From: Lunularia cruciata
Taxonomy: Eukaryota; Streptophyta; Marchantiopsida; Lunulariales; Lunulariaceae
Length of the DNA: 64,000 bases
Assembly: GCA_948567375.1 (NCBI GenBank)
Contig: OX419755.1
Location: forward strand, 78,820,218-78,884,217
Reading direction: 5' to 3'
Shown: positions 12,270 through 23,860 of the stretch, in pieces
How the letters are laid out: each line of letters opens with the position of its first letter
Position numbering within the stretch: position 1 is the stretch's first letter
The notes under the pieces: generated by a model
What the model was told of the DNA's origin: nothing
Database searches by the model: none
The model's input: the letters and a program-made list of their open reading frames with translations, nothing else
Program-made: the position numbers and the translations under genes

Positions 12270-13560
12270 TATCACAAAGAGAAAGTGAGGATTTATTTCT
12301 TGTAGGCTTGAACGGTGAATATATAAAGAGTGCTTATTTCTTCTAGGTGAGTGTTTATCCTGAAGGGATTACAACAAACTAGTTTGAATGTGAACTGATG
12401 GAACTGTTGAGACACTTTGAAATTATGGAGAAAGTGAAGGAGGACTGATAAGAGCAACCAATACAAGCAGTTTAGTGATTGCAAAGAGTAAGTGAGCATT
12501 TATTTCTTCTAGGCTTGAACTATGAATAGATAATGAGTGCTTATTTCTTCTAAGTGAATGTTTATCTCAAAGAGATCATAGCCGGCTCATTTGAATGGGT
12601 ATGATAGAACTGCTATGGGTACCTTGAGATTATGGAGAAAATGCAGGATGATTGATATGGGCAGTTTATAGTGAAGAGTAACTAAAGGTTTATTCCTTTT
12701 ATGCTTGAACTGTGAACAGATAATGAGTGTTTATCATGAAGAGATCATTTCCAACTCGTTTGAATGGGCACTGTCAGAATTGCTAAGGCACCTTCAGATT
12801 ATGGAGAAAGTGCACGATGACTGATGAGTGTAGTTAGTGATTGTGAAGAGAAAGTGAGGGTTTATTTCTTCTAGGCTTGAACTATGAACAGATTATAGAT
12901 ATTTTTTCTTCTAAGTGAGTGTTTATCATGAAGAGATCAAAGCAATCTAGTTTCAATGTGCACTAACCAAACTGCTAAGACACCTTGAGATTTTGGAGAA
13001 AGTGCAGGACAACTGATAGGGCAGTTTAGTGATCATGAAGAGAAAGTGATTGTTTATTTCTTCTAGGTTTGAACTTTGAATAGATTATGAGTATTATTTC
13101 TCCTAAATGAGTGTTTATTGTGAAGAGATCACAGCCTATCTTGTTTGAATGTGCACTGACCAAACTAATGGGACACCTTGAGATTATGGAGAAAGTGCAA
13201 GAGGACTAATACTGACAATTTAGTGATAGTGAGGGTTTATTTCTTCTATGCTTGAACTGTGAACAGATTATGAGTATTTATTTTTTCTAAGTGAATGTTT
13301 ATCATGACGAGATCACAACCAACTTTTTTGCATGTGCACTTGCCAAACTGTTGAGACACCTTGAGATTATGGAGAAAGTACAAGATGAGTGATACATGTA
13401 ATTTAGTGATAGGAAGACTGAGTGAGGGTTTATTTCTTCTAGGCTTAAACTATGAATAGATAATGAGTGCTTATTTCTTCTAGTTATTGAGAAGAGATCA
13501 CAACATTCTCATTTGAACAAGCATTGACCAAATTGTTGAGAGACCTTAAGACTACAGAGA
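12270..13560 (+). repeat. Tandem array of about seven ~190-bp units
   Basis: The phrase gtttatttcttctaggcttg recurs, with changes, near 12288, 12497, 12690, 12859, 13054, 13236 and 13428, so the period is about 170-207 bases. Each unit also carries gagtgtttat, gaagagatca and ttgagattatggagaaagtg in the same order. Units differ from each other by many substitutions and small indels, so the array is old. The first unit begins directly after the LINE tail. No coding capacity is seen. Confidence 0.85.
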
Positions 13561-15002
13561 AAATACCAATACATCAATGTGCAACAATAAGAGAACTGTA
13601 TCTAAAGTGCAAGGGTTGAAGAATAAAAAATTTGTTATATTTAAACACTTTGAATGTAAAATATATACATTATCTATCAAAACAATTATGCTCAAGATGG
13701 TGGAAGACTCTCAAATAAGGTTGAAAAGAGGATTTCATTGATCAAAATATAGTAAATATGTTTGTGACCTTGAAAAGTTGGCCATTTGCCAAAATTGGAA
13801 CAAGGTCCACCAAGCTTCCATGAAGATGATAGCAAGCAAAGAACTTGAGAAGAAGATGATAGCAAGCAAACGACTTGAGAAGAACTTTGAGAAGAACTTA
13901 CACATCAAGTCTCATGCTTTGCAAATAAAGAGAATGTAACTACATGTATCAATGTAAATGAATTGATTATTATTATGCAATAAATATTTCTTGTACAACT
14001 ATATTCTCTTGTTTGCTATATAATAGACATTTGGAGATATCTGCTTAACGTCCAAGAGAACCAAGCCAACTTGCACTTTGACATATCGAGCAATGTCATC
14101 CATTTGTCAACTTGTGTTTCTTCAAGATGCATCTTGAAGGTTCACATCATCCATTGTGATAGTTCAAAATCTGATTGGTGCTAGAACTCTAAAAGATTCT
14201 TCACCTTCCAATGAGATAGATTTTTCAATAGCCTTTTGATTGCAAAGTTACTTAACTATATTTGTGACCAATAACAACTTGTTCATGGTTATTTTGTATA
14301 TGTGCTCCTTGGTATTGCTTGCTATAGATAACAATCCTTTTGCAATCTCATCCAACAATCAGTTTCAGATTTCCCAAGGCATTGAATCTGCTCAATCAAC
14401 TTCATGTGCAGATCTTTGGAAGCTCCCATCTTTGACGAACTTAAATCATTGCTTGTTTGCAATTTAGAGTTGTAGCTTGCATCAATAATGCCTAATTCAA
14501 TAAGGCCTTGCTCATAAAAAGGATGATTATACATCCTCCACCGTGGTGCTAACATTATGCTTGAAAGTAGTTCATCATAAATATGATTATATACTGCACA
14601 AATCCCACGACATGGAATCAAGCTTGAAGTGAATGTCTTGCAAGAGCAAGTCGGGTAAGAAAAAGAATAATCATGGTCATGGAGAATAAAAAATAAGATA
14701 TTCCATGATTGTCATGTCTTTTGGCTCACCATGTTCTAGCAAAAGGATCTGATTCCACAAGATGATATGAATATCACTTCAAGAGATTTACTTGTTCATA
14801 CCACAAGTGATCAACATATTTACTCTAAGTTTTTTCCTATTGCACAAGAGCCTTAGTTGAATGCCACAAATTCTTGATGTTGAATAATGCCAAATATATG
14901 ATTTGATATTTTGCACAAGTTGAAGTTCTTGAAGTCTTGTTTTGGTTGTCCTAGTTCTTTGATCCAATAATTATTTGACTCTCCTCTTTGATTGGTGACA
15001 TG
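13561..15002. other. AT-rich flank left of the nested elements
   Basis: The stretch is AT-rich. It contains a 30-bp direct duplication (gaagatgatagcaagcaaa, at 13822 and 13852). Minus-strand open frames at 14322-14621 and 14853-15002 encode lysine- and serine-containing peptides without a recognised domain. They may be traces of an old degraded element that A entered, because similar minus-strand frames resume beyond A at 41001-41297. No function can be assigned. Confidence 0.3.
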
Positions 15003-15452
15003 TGTCACACCATTGGTAGTGCCGCATCTAGATTGCTCGGACACTGGAGTTCCAGTGATAGTAGTTAGAGTTATTTCAGCAGTATCTCAGAGACTACTTT
15101 CCGACAGTCAGATTTTGTGTTCAGGAAACTGACTTCACGGTGGGGCCCACCGTCACTTTGCACCGTTTGTACCGTCGAGTGTGCCGTTAGCGGGACCGTT
15201 AGGGTTTTAGAGCTAGCTCAAGTCTAAGGGGTATAGTTTTGAAGTGAGCTCCAGAGAGCTCACTTCTTTGATGTTGAGCCTTTGAGTTCCTGGCTATGGT
15301 GGACAGAGGCCGGCGAGCATCACTTGGATTGTCTATGCTTGAGTGGGTGTGGCTTGACTATAATAAGTGCTCAGTTGTTGGCAGTTTATAGAGTGATGGA
15401 TCAAGTACTGATCTAAGTTGAGTTGAGTTGAGAGTGGTAAGCAATTTGATTA
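15003..15452 (+). repeat. 5' LTR of element A
   Basis: It begins TGTCACACCATTGG and matches 40060-40498 with scattered substitutions, ending where the 3' copy continues with ttgtggcactttag but this copy continues with catcagag. It therefore lacks the ~105-bp tail present in the 3' LTR. A weak resemblance to an initiator-Met primer-binding site (ATCAGAG at about 15454) follows directly. The exact LTR end is uncertain. Confidence 0.75.
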
Positions 15453-16791
15453 CATCAGAGAAGTGAAGTTAGGGGGAAATTGGGTGCATGAACTTTGAGT
15501 GTTGGTGGTATCTCCAAGCTCGGTGGATCGTTGGTAGCTCGATTCAAGTTCAGTGTTTCCCTAGTGTGCAGAAGCTCATTCGATTGATGCAGATTTGGCA
15601 ATAAGGCAGACGGTGTGCAGAAGCACTAGCCAAATTCTGAGCAAAGAAGGAGCAAATTTCGAGCAGTGGTTGTGATTTTGAGCTCAAGAGGTGAAGGCAA
15701 GACCAATTTGCTGCAAGTTGGGCTCAAAAAGTCAAATTGAAGGTGGTGTTGGGAAGCTATTCTCATGAATTTGTGATTTGGAAAAACCCGTGTTGTCAAT
15801 TTGGCTTGAGTGGAAAGTTAGCGGGGGATTTAGCGGACAACCAACTTTAGGGTTTATGTCAGATTTTGGTTGAAATTTATGTCAGATTTTGGCCAGATTT
15901 GGAGGAGTTTTGCTAGTTTGGAGGACTTTTGCCAATTTTGGAGGAGGTTCAAAGTGGCAAGAAGAAAGGCCTCATTTGGCTGAATATCGGCGTTTAGAGG
16001 TTTAGAGGCTTCAAGGCATAGGGCTATGAGAGGCTACAAAGGCCTAGAAGGGCCAGCAAGCCAGCTTGCTGGTGTGAGGCTAGCTAGTTTAGAGTAGATC
16101 TTGGTCATTGGTTGGCAAAATATGCCTTTCCTGCTAGATTGTGCACAATAGGGTTTGACCCCTAGATCTCTTGTTCCTAGACTGGTGCCCTAGCCAACTA
16201 GTCCACCCTCACTTGTTGTCATAGTGACTGTGCCACTGTTATCTATACACATGTAGCTTTGGCTAGGAGAGGCAGTTTGATCACATTCTTGGTGATCCTA
16301 GTAGCTTAGGACTTAGATATGAACCTCTTATGTCAAATGCCAAATGGTGGCAGAGTCAGTCGCGTGTTGTTTTATGAGATGGAGGGTTTTTGTTTAGATT
16401 TCTTGTGATTGGACCCACTTCATTCTCTACTTCCTGTTTGTGCACCATGTTTGTGTGAGGTGCCTTGACTTTTGAGTGTTGGTGCTCTGGTGTGCTCTCT
16501 GTGGTGAGGCTGGAGTGATGACCAGTCAGACTACCTTTGTTTCCCTCTGGTGAGGCAGGAAGTGATGACCTGCAGATGGTGAGGGTGCATGTTATGATGG
16601 CAGGTTATAGGTTGCCCTTTCCCCTAGTGTAGTTATCTTGGTTAGAGTTACATTAGTGGGTGGTGCTTAGTTGGTATTGGCACTTGGTGGTGTTGACACA
16701 TGGTGGTGTTGGCACTTGGTGGGGTACTTGCGGTTGCAACTTGTGGTTGCAGTTGGTGGTTTTGGTTTGCTATTATGGTTACTTTGTCACG
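15453..16791 (+). other. Untranslated leader of element A
   Basis: About 1.3 kb lies between the 5' LTR and the first Gag codon, with no open frame of note. It aligns with 62736-64000 in D (minus). It includes a GT-rich stretch of short imperfect repeats (tggtggtgttggcacttggt) at about 16665-16760, just before Gag. Confidence 0.6.
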
Positions 16792-18932
16792 ATGGAGTTC
16801 TTTGGGGATTCCAGAGGAGATAGCCCTATAGTACGCAGTGGGTTTACTCAGAGTGGCACTCAATATCAGCCTATATCTTAGGTCCCAGTGAGGGAGGAGA
16901 TTGACCTTGAGTTGGAGTTCGACACAAGAGTTGATTCAGTTGAGAGTGCACTTGGTGTGTCTGCACCATTTTTGTGGGACATGGATGCAATTTATGGGGC
17001 CTCCAAAGGCCCTAGGCGCTACTCTGGTACAATGGGTACCATTGAGTTGGATGACTTTGTCCAGGATTTTGATAGTTAGTGTGATTTGTAGCAGATGCGG
17101 AACCCAACTTTGTTCCTACCCTTCATGGCATGGAAGGGGTTGTTTCAGCACTTGGAGGGTCCGCTGATGGATGACTACCATGAGTTCAGGAGAGCTCATT
17201 TGAAGGAGATTGAGTTATGGAGACAATATTGGTCTCCACACTATGTCTCCATCACTTCAGGCTCGGTGGCCAGGAGTAGATTGGTTGTACCTACGAGTTC
17301 TAGCTCGAGTAGTGTGGGTGGAGCTAGTGGAGATGCACTAGCTAGAGATAGTGCTACTATGAGTGGAGGTACCGCTTAGGAGGTGGTGTGGTACCGGGGT
17401 TTAACCCCATGGTGGAGTTCTTCCTATGTTTAAGGCATAACTACTAGGGAGTGCGGACTGACAAGTTGAGGAGCTTGCAAGAGTTCCAACGGAAGGCTAG
17501 AGAGAGCGTATGCAAGGCATACACTCGCATGAGGCGGCTGATCAGTTTCACTCAAGGAGTTATTGAGGCCCAGGCAGTGCAGTTTTGGTATGGGATATTG
17601 GACAAGGAGTTGCAATGTAGAGTTCATGATGCTACGTTATTATAGGCTACTTTGCCTACTTTGGCAGTGGTCTTTGGTTTGGCTGAGCATATTGAGCTCA
17701 ACATGGTGGATGAGAGAGTGGTGACATCTGGATTTGGTAGGGAGACCTCATCCACAGCTGTGACTTCTTCTAGAGTGCAGTAGAGTGCACCACGCCCAAT
17801 TGGTTTTTGAGGACAAGGTGGACAGCCTAGATCCTATGGAGCGAGTGGATGGCCTAGTGGAGTTAGACCCTTACTGTCATTTTCGGGTTAGCAGTAGCCA
17901 ATGAGTGGTGGTGTTGCTTGTTGGACTTGTGGTGTTGCTTGTTGGACTTGTGGTGGACCTCACCATCGGAGAGAGTGTACTCAGGGCAGTGGACCTAATA
18001 CCTCGGGTGCATCACAGCCAGCACAGAGGCAGTGTGAGCACTGCCACAGATTTGGTCACACTAGTGACCGGTGTTTTGACCTACACCCAGAGTTACGGAG
18101 TGGTAGGGCTGCTATGGTTGGTAGTAGAGGAGCTCCAGTTCATGGAGGACGAGGTGGTAGAGGTGGTGGTAGAGGATCTACACCTAGTAGGAGTCTAGTA
18201 CCTGCTCTTACTTGTGACACAACTATGGTTACTCGGATTGAGCAGTTGGAGCAAAGATTGGCTAGTATGGCTATTGCTCAGAGGAGATCAGATTTGGGTG
18301 CTGAGGCTTCCACCTCATATGTTAGTGATAGAGATGCTTTGGACTTCATGTGCGGAGCAGCACAGATGGATGCATCCGCAGTAGTGACTAGGAGTGCATT
18401 ACGAGCTCTAGAGCCTAAAGGAGCATCAGTGGAGTTGAACCCACAGAGAGGAGAGATTGGGAGACAAGTCAGACTTCCCCAGTCTTTCATGCTATCTAAG
18501 GCATTGCAGACGACATCCATGGTTCCTAGACGTCCCAATGCAGGTATGGTAGGTGGTGATGGAGTACATGATGGACTACCTGCTAGTCAACCACTTGCTA
18601 CTACACAGATTGAGTCTAGCATGATGTTGGGGGCGGCTCAGCTGATTATGTGGCATCCTTTGTTTTCAGCCAATGACATGTTTACATTGGGAGTTGACCC
18701 AGCCCCACTGTTCCAGTTGGCTGCCATGCTGTGTGAGAGTAGGGATGGTGTGGTTCCTACTACTAGAGTAGAGGTGGTTGGTAGTGGAGCTGACTTGGTT
18801 GAGGAGCATGGGATCCGTTCAGCGACTAGTGGTTTATGGCAGGCAGTAACGGGTAGACTGGAGGAGTTGCCAGCTAGACTGGCCTTTGAGAGAGCGCGGT
18901 TCACACCTGGTGTTGTCCTATTGGATAACTAG
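16792..18932 (+). pseudogene. Gag of element A, with CCHC zinc knuckle (broken)
   Basis: The frame starts at ATG 16792 (MEFFGDSRGDSP), a start shared with D at 62735. A retrotransposon Gag-like region follows at about 17100-17780 (LQEFQRKARESV...YTRMRRLISF). The nucleic-acid-binding knuckle QCEHCHRFGHTSDRC lies at about 18030-18075. A long open stretch (17901-18932) extends beyond it into a linker leading to the protease. Stops at about 16879, 17077, 17377, 17447, 17642, 17779 and 17894 break the frame. The stops at 17447 and 17642 face Gln codons in D. Confidence 0.75.
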
Positions 18933-18960
18933 AGGGGGATCTTTTGTTTGGTGGGACCTT

Positions 18961-19250
18961 CAAGGAAGGTCTATACACCATAGAGAGTCTTGTTAGACTC
19001 TGGTGCGTAGCCCTTTATGTTGGAGAAGGTTGCAATTGTCAGTCTAGAGTTACGGAAGACCAATGTGGAGTGGTGTCCATTTCAGATCCAGACATCTCTA
19101 GGTGATGGTTCGACACAATACATCACACGTGGAGAGCTTGTTGTCTAGGTTCAGCTTGGTCATCTGACTGATAGCTTGGTGGTGAGAGCTCAGGCTATTA
19201 CGACAATAGCTGAGTCATATGATGTGCTAGTTGGGAGAGCAGTGTTATAC
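18961..19250 (+). pseudogene. Aspartic protease domain of element A (broken)
   Basis: The retropepsin signature VLLDSGA is followed by a stop where D has CAG, then by LEKVAIVSLELRKTNVEW, a central stretch and VVRAQAITTIAESYDVLVGR, matching the hydrophobic-hydrophobic-G end of retroviral-type proteases. It would have cut the Gag-Pol precursor. Stops at about 18992 and 19147 both face CAG in D. Confidence 0.7.
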
Positions 19251-19683
19251 TCCATGGGTTTAAGCATTGACTATTGGTAGGAGATAGCCTCTTATAGACC
19301 TGGTTGGCAGTCTGGTGAGGGACAAGTATGTCGCCTACCAGTATGTTTTAGTAGTGGTAGTCTTGGCTCACTACAGTCCGGGACCATGGCAGCATCAATT
19401 TTAGCTTTTAGTGGTGTAGTTACTTGGCCTGGTGACTTGTTGGAGGGGAACGCCCATGCAGAGGATACTCCAGTACTAGAGGAGATCACTCGGCTTTGGA
19501 GTAGGAGTAGGATTGTTCCATCTACCTTGGATGTTCCATTGTGGAGTTCAAAGGAGGCGTTGCAGCAGCATGCAGATCAGTTGGTGCAGTAGGCTTGGAG
19601 TGGAGCCTTCATATCATCAAGAGATGAGTGTGAGGATGAGCCTCCAGAGGTGATTGCTTTGACACCTTTGGATACCACACTCA

Positions 19684-20690
19684 TTGCTTGGCAGTATCCA
19701 ATAGAGAGGATATACCTATTGGAGTTGTTTGGTGGGATCAGCACCGGACTAGCTGCGGTGTTACAGGCGGGTATACGAGTATAGAGGTACTTGTATGTAG
19801 AGAGAGATGAGCCTGCTAGGTGAATCTCTCTACATCATGTGGCACACTTGGCCTATCGGTATCCGGAGTCATTATTGATGCCAGCAGTTAGAGGTTACCA
19901 AAAGGCTCTACCAGGAGATATTTCCTTACTGGGGGCGCATTACCTAGGGAGACATGGGCCTATTCACTTGGTGATTTCTAGATGGCCATGTCAGGGACAT
20001 ACACGTGCTAGTAGAGGATTAGGTCTTTAGGATCCTCATTCTGGTGTGTTTTGGGAGATGTTACGGATACTAAGATATCTCCAGGTTCATTAGTCTGTTT
20101 CTCCAACTTACCTTTTGGAGAACGTTCCTTTGATGGGTGATTCTCGCACCAAAGTGGTGGCAAGTACACATCAGGTCCATTCTTGGATGGGACCTGCTGG
20201 ATTGTTAGATGCAACCAGAGTGGGATCACGGGCTCATCGTCTTCGTCTTTGGTGGACGAACCTCTTACCCAAAGAGGTTTTACAGCGTGCTTATGATGAG
20301 ATTCAGCGACTTGACCACATCCTTGTTGATGATATCTTGGATGTTGGGCATTAGTCTTAGATAGTGGTAGTGGCTGATATGTCACCTATGGCAATGGTGA
20401 ACCTAGTTGGACAGCCTAGAGCCGCATTTCCCACACTCATGAGTTTCCCAAGCTCTCATGCTTTTCAAGAGGGAGGACCTAGACTTGTTTGGGACTCATA
20501 GTTATAGTAGTTGGTGGAGCTCAATGCCGATGAGAGAGAGCGGGCAATGGGTTTTTGCACCGGTATTACCGTTGTCCCAATAGTGTCAAAGGCATCCAGT
20601 TGTCAAGTGTTAGGTCAGGTTATGGACCTGAATTGTTTGACTTGGATTGTGAGCCTTGGCTTGGTAGAGCAGTGTAAGATGCGCTTGATA
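19684..20690 (+). pseudogene. C5-cytosine DNA methyltransferase-like domain inside pol of element A
   Basis: The domain sits between protease and reverse transcriptase. Motifs are in canonical, unpermuted order. Motif I is LLELFGGISTGLAAVL (about 19713-19760). Motif IV is RWPCQGHTRASRGLGL with the catalytic-type Cys at about 19988. Next come DPHSGVFWEMLRIL and motif VI YLLENVPLMGDS (about 20110-20145). Motif VIII is SRAHRLRLWWTNLLP (about 20230-20275). After a target-recognition-sized gap come the motif IX-like LNADERERAMGF (about 20517-20553) and a motif X-like QVLGQVMDLNCLTW. The ENV..MG and AHR.R..W.NLP forms recall DNMT3/DRM enzymes, but plant DRM proteins are permuted and this is not. 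Such an enzyme adds methyl groups to cytosine C5 in DNA. Several stops (about 19783, 19819, 20028, 20090, 20353) inactivate this copy; those at 19783 and 20090 face CAG in D. D keeps motifs I-VIII. Confidence 0.82.
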
Positions 20691-21169
20691 GGCATCACCA
20701 CTTGGACACTTGTGAGCCCTGTGCCTATCAAGACAATTCAGGCACATGCTGGGGGTGATGGACCAAGTGGACATGGTATTCTTGGGACACATCTAGTAGC
20801 TACTATGGAGAGTGGTCTACTTGGAGTCCATCCAGGTGACCGTGGGCTACTTGGATTACACCCTTGGTCCACTTGGGATGTAGCTAGAGGACGTGTGGAG
20901 CTTGCAGCCAGAGTGGAGGGAGTTTTCACACAGAGGTTGGGACTTCTAGTGGTCGGGATCATGATGCTATTGCTCCCAAGGGCCCAGTGTAGCAGCCAAT
21001 CAGTACGTCTTCCACTCCTGCTATTGTTACAGAGGATACTTGGGAGCCAGATCTTGGACCCAAGCTTACTAGAGAGGAAAGATGGAGGGTTTGGAGGTTC
21101 TTGAGGAGTCACACAAGTTGTTTTGCCTTAAGTATGAAGGATTTGGGTGCTCTAAAGGGACCTAGTATA

Positions 21170-22440
21170 TAGATTAAGTTGACTAGCAACACACCAGTTT
21201 TCTAACGTCCTTATCAATATAGTGATATGGAGAGGACATTGATTCAGAGCCGGAGTAGTGACCTTTTTGAGGTTGGTTTGGTGGAGATTTCACATGGAGA
21301 GTATGCATCAGTGACAGTGATGCCAGCCAAGAAGGATATGCATGGCAATTACACAGATAGGCGGATGTGTGGAGATTACCGTCATATCAACCGACAGACC
21401 AGGGCTGATCGGTATGCCATGTCTACACCGGAGGAGATTTTTGATGCAATTGGGCATGCAAAGATCTTCAGTACTTTGGATCTTTGAGTGGGATATTATC
21501 ACTTACCGATCAAGGAGGAAGATAAGTTCAAGACAACATTTTGGGCTATTGATCCTCATGGCAAGGATGTGTTATAGCAGTGGAGGTTCTTACCATTTGG
21601 GTTAAAGAACGCTCTTGCTGAGTTCCAGAGGGTCATGGATAGGATCCTAGTTGGATTGGATTTTTCTTGGTGCTATATTGATGACATTTTGGTTTATAGC
21701 ACTACTGTGGAGGAGCATGAGAGACAGTTGTTGGAGGTGTTTGAGAGGTTGAGATCTCATGGACTCAAATTACATCCTGGGAAGTGTAGGTTCTTCCATG
21801 AGCAGGTTGAGTATTTGGATCACACTATCTATCTCGGAGGACTTGGTGTTCAGTAGACCAAGGTGGAGGCTATTGCACGTATTTCTCGGCCTACGGATGT
21901 GAGCAGAGTACGAGCATTCCTTGAGTTGACAAACTTCTATCACCGCTATGTTAGAGGATTTAGTGCCATTGCCAAGGCCTTGACAAAACTAACCAAGCTT
22001 ACACAGGAGTGGTGTTGGAGAGATGAGCATGAGAGAGCTTTTGTAGAGCTCAAGGAGAGGTTGATATCTACTCCTATTTTGAGGAGACCAATCAAGGGAC
22101 GACCATTTCAGGTTCATACTGATTGGAGTATGTTGGGGCTTGGAGCGGTGCTCACCCAACATGATGATGAGGAGAAGGAGTTTGTGGTGGCCTATGCTAG
22201 TTGCTCCAACAATTCAGCGGAGGCAAAGTATAGTTGATATGAGGGAGAGTGCTTTGGTAGCAGTTTGGGCAATAGCACATTTCCGATATTACCTATTTGG
22301 TAACCCCTTCACTCTCATCACTGATCATCAGCCACTGAAGTGGTTGATGGAGTCCGACAAGCTTTCAAGGAAGCTTGTACGATGGGCTCTGATTTTACAA
22401 GTATGATTTCACAGTTGTTCATAGACCTGGAGTGGTGAAC
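21170..22440 (+). pseudogene. Reverse transcriptase and RNase H of element A (broken)
   Basis: RT reads ISHGEYASVTVMPAKKD, RRMCGDYRHINRQT, AKIFSTLDL and the catalytic YIDDILVYS (about 21674-21700), then LKLHPGKCRFFHEQVEYL. The thumb region has AFLELTNFYHRYVRGFS. RNase H follows with FQVHTDWSMLGLGAVLTQ, FVVAYASCSNNSAEAKYS and FTLITDHQPLKWLM. Stops at about 21486, 21576 and 21854 and a shift near 22237-22245 break the frame; the stop at 21854 faces CAG in D. The family is Ty3/gypsy by motif form and domain order. Confidence 0.85.
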
Positions 22441-22829
22441 CGCAATGCAGATGGGTTGAGTAGAAACCCATGTCCCAGCCAGCAAGATCAGACCGGAGCA
22501 TGTTGGCATGGTGAGACAGATGAGGAGATGGTGCCAAGTTGGCATGCCTCGGCCTTTTTGTGTATATTTGCAGAGGCTTTGGTGGTATCTCTCTCAGCGC
22601 ATACAAGAGGAGTTATTGAGGTCATAGATCCAGAGAGTGAAGATATTGGTACAGTTCAGCAAGGCATTCATGATGATATCTTAGTGATGGACTATCTTTG
22701 CACAGGTGTTGTGGGTGGCACAGTTGGGACCAAGGAGAGAGACCGTGTTCTTCAGCGAGCCAGATGGTTCAAATTGGAGGGTAGACACCTTTTGCGTGTA
22801 TGGGAAGATGGCAGAGTGCAAGTAGTACC

Positions 22830-23371
22830 ACTTCCATCTCAGAGACCACAGTTGGTCCGTCATGCTCATGAGGAGCTAGGACATTTTGGAGTAAAGCATA
22901 CGTATAGCTTACTCCAGAGTCATTATTGGGGGCGCGGTATGCAGACTGAGGTACAATAGTTTGTTGCCAGATGTGTGGTTTGTGACCGAGTTAGAGCATC
23001 ATTCAATGCTCCTACACCACAGTTACACCCATTACCTATCATGGGATTGGGTTACCGTTGGAGTTTGGACTTCGCCGGACCTTTACCGCTGACTGTGAGA
23101 CATCATTGGTATGTTTTGGTGATGGTGGAGCACTTCTCCAAGTGGATTGAGTTGGTGGCACTTCTTGACAAGTCTAGTGAAGGGACAACCTACTCATTCA
23201 TGGATCAAGTTCTTAGTCATTTTGGTGCACCAGCTGAGGTTTTGACTAATAAGGGTACAAAGTTCTTGGGGGAGTTTTAGGTCTCGTGTGACAAGGCCTT
23301 GATTGATCATTGTACTACATCCCGAGATCACCTTGAGGCAGATGGCTTAGCAAAGAGAGTGGTTCAGACGG
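22830..23371 (+). pseudogene. Integrase of element A, cut by element B
   Basis: The zinc-binding region reads HAHEELGHFGVKHTYSLL, then CVVCDRVRASF. The catalytic core has LDFAGPLPLTVRHHWYVLV and VLTNKGTKFLGEF, in which Asn stands where D has the Asp of VLTDQG. A stop at about 22957 and another at 23278 both face CAG in D. The reading stops at the edge of B (23372). About 620 bases that D still has (56095-56712) are missing here; the distal end resumes at 33040. Confidence 0.8.
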
Positions 23372-23482
23372 TGTCGTCGGGAAAAGGCCAGATGAGAGTG
23401 ATGAGGACTGGACAGCAGAGAGTTTTCTTAAAAAAAAAAAAAAAAGATGAGCTTGGTAAGGAGTGGTAGTTGGAATTTCGTG

Positions 23483-23650
23483 AAAGGAACAGAAAAAGGT
23501 TTTGCAAAGGACAGGAACAGGAAAAGGTTTTTTTGGCAAGGGACAGGAACAGAAAAAGGTTTTGCAAAGGACAGGAACAGGAAAAGGTTTTTTGCAAAGG
23601 ACAAGAACAGAAAAAGGTTTTGCGAAGGACAGGAACAGAAAAAGTTTTTT
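23483..23650 (+). repeat. Minisatellite of ~25-30 bp units in LTR B
   Basis: The unit is close to ggaacagaaaaaggttttgc aaaggaca and recurs about six times with small length changes, giving repeated peptides in several frames on both strands. It lies in the purine-rich head of the putative LTR. Confidence 0.8.
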
Positions 23651-23860
23651 TCCTGCGAAGGAGGAATGAAGAAGGGAAAAGCAAGGAGACAAGGAAGTCA
23701 AGGGGTTTTGGGGAGGGACAGGAACAGTTTGAAAGGGGTTTTTTGGGAATTGGAGGTAAGGTAGGAAGAATTGGGAGAGAGAAGGAAAAAGGAAGGGCAA
23801 GAGACAGACGGGGGGATCAATCGAGAGAACAGAGGAAGAGTGTGTTGCAGCAGCAACAGC

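Noticed and set aside
12270-13560. Regularly spaced repeats that could suggest a CRISPR array
   Set aside because: The whole unit is repeated rather than short repeats with unique spacers, and the setting is eukaryotic.
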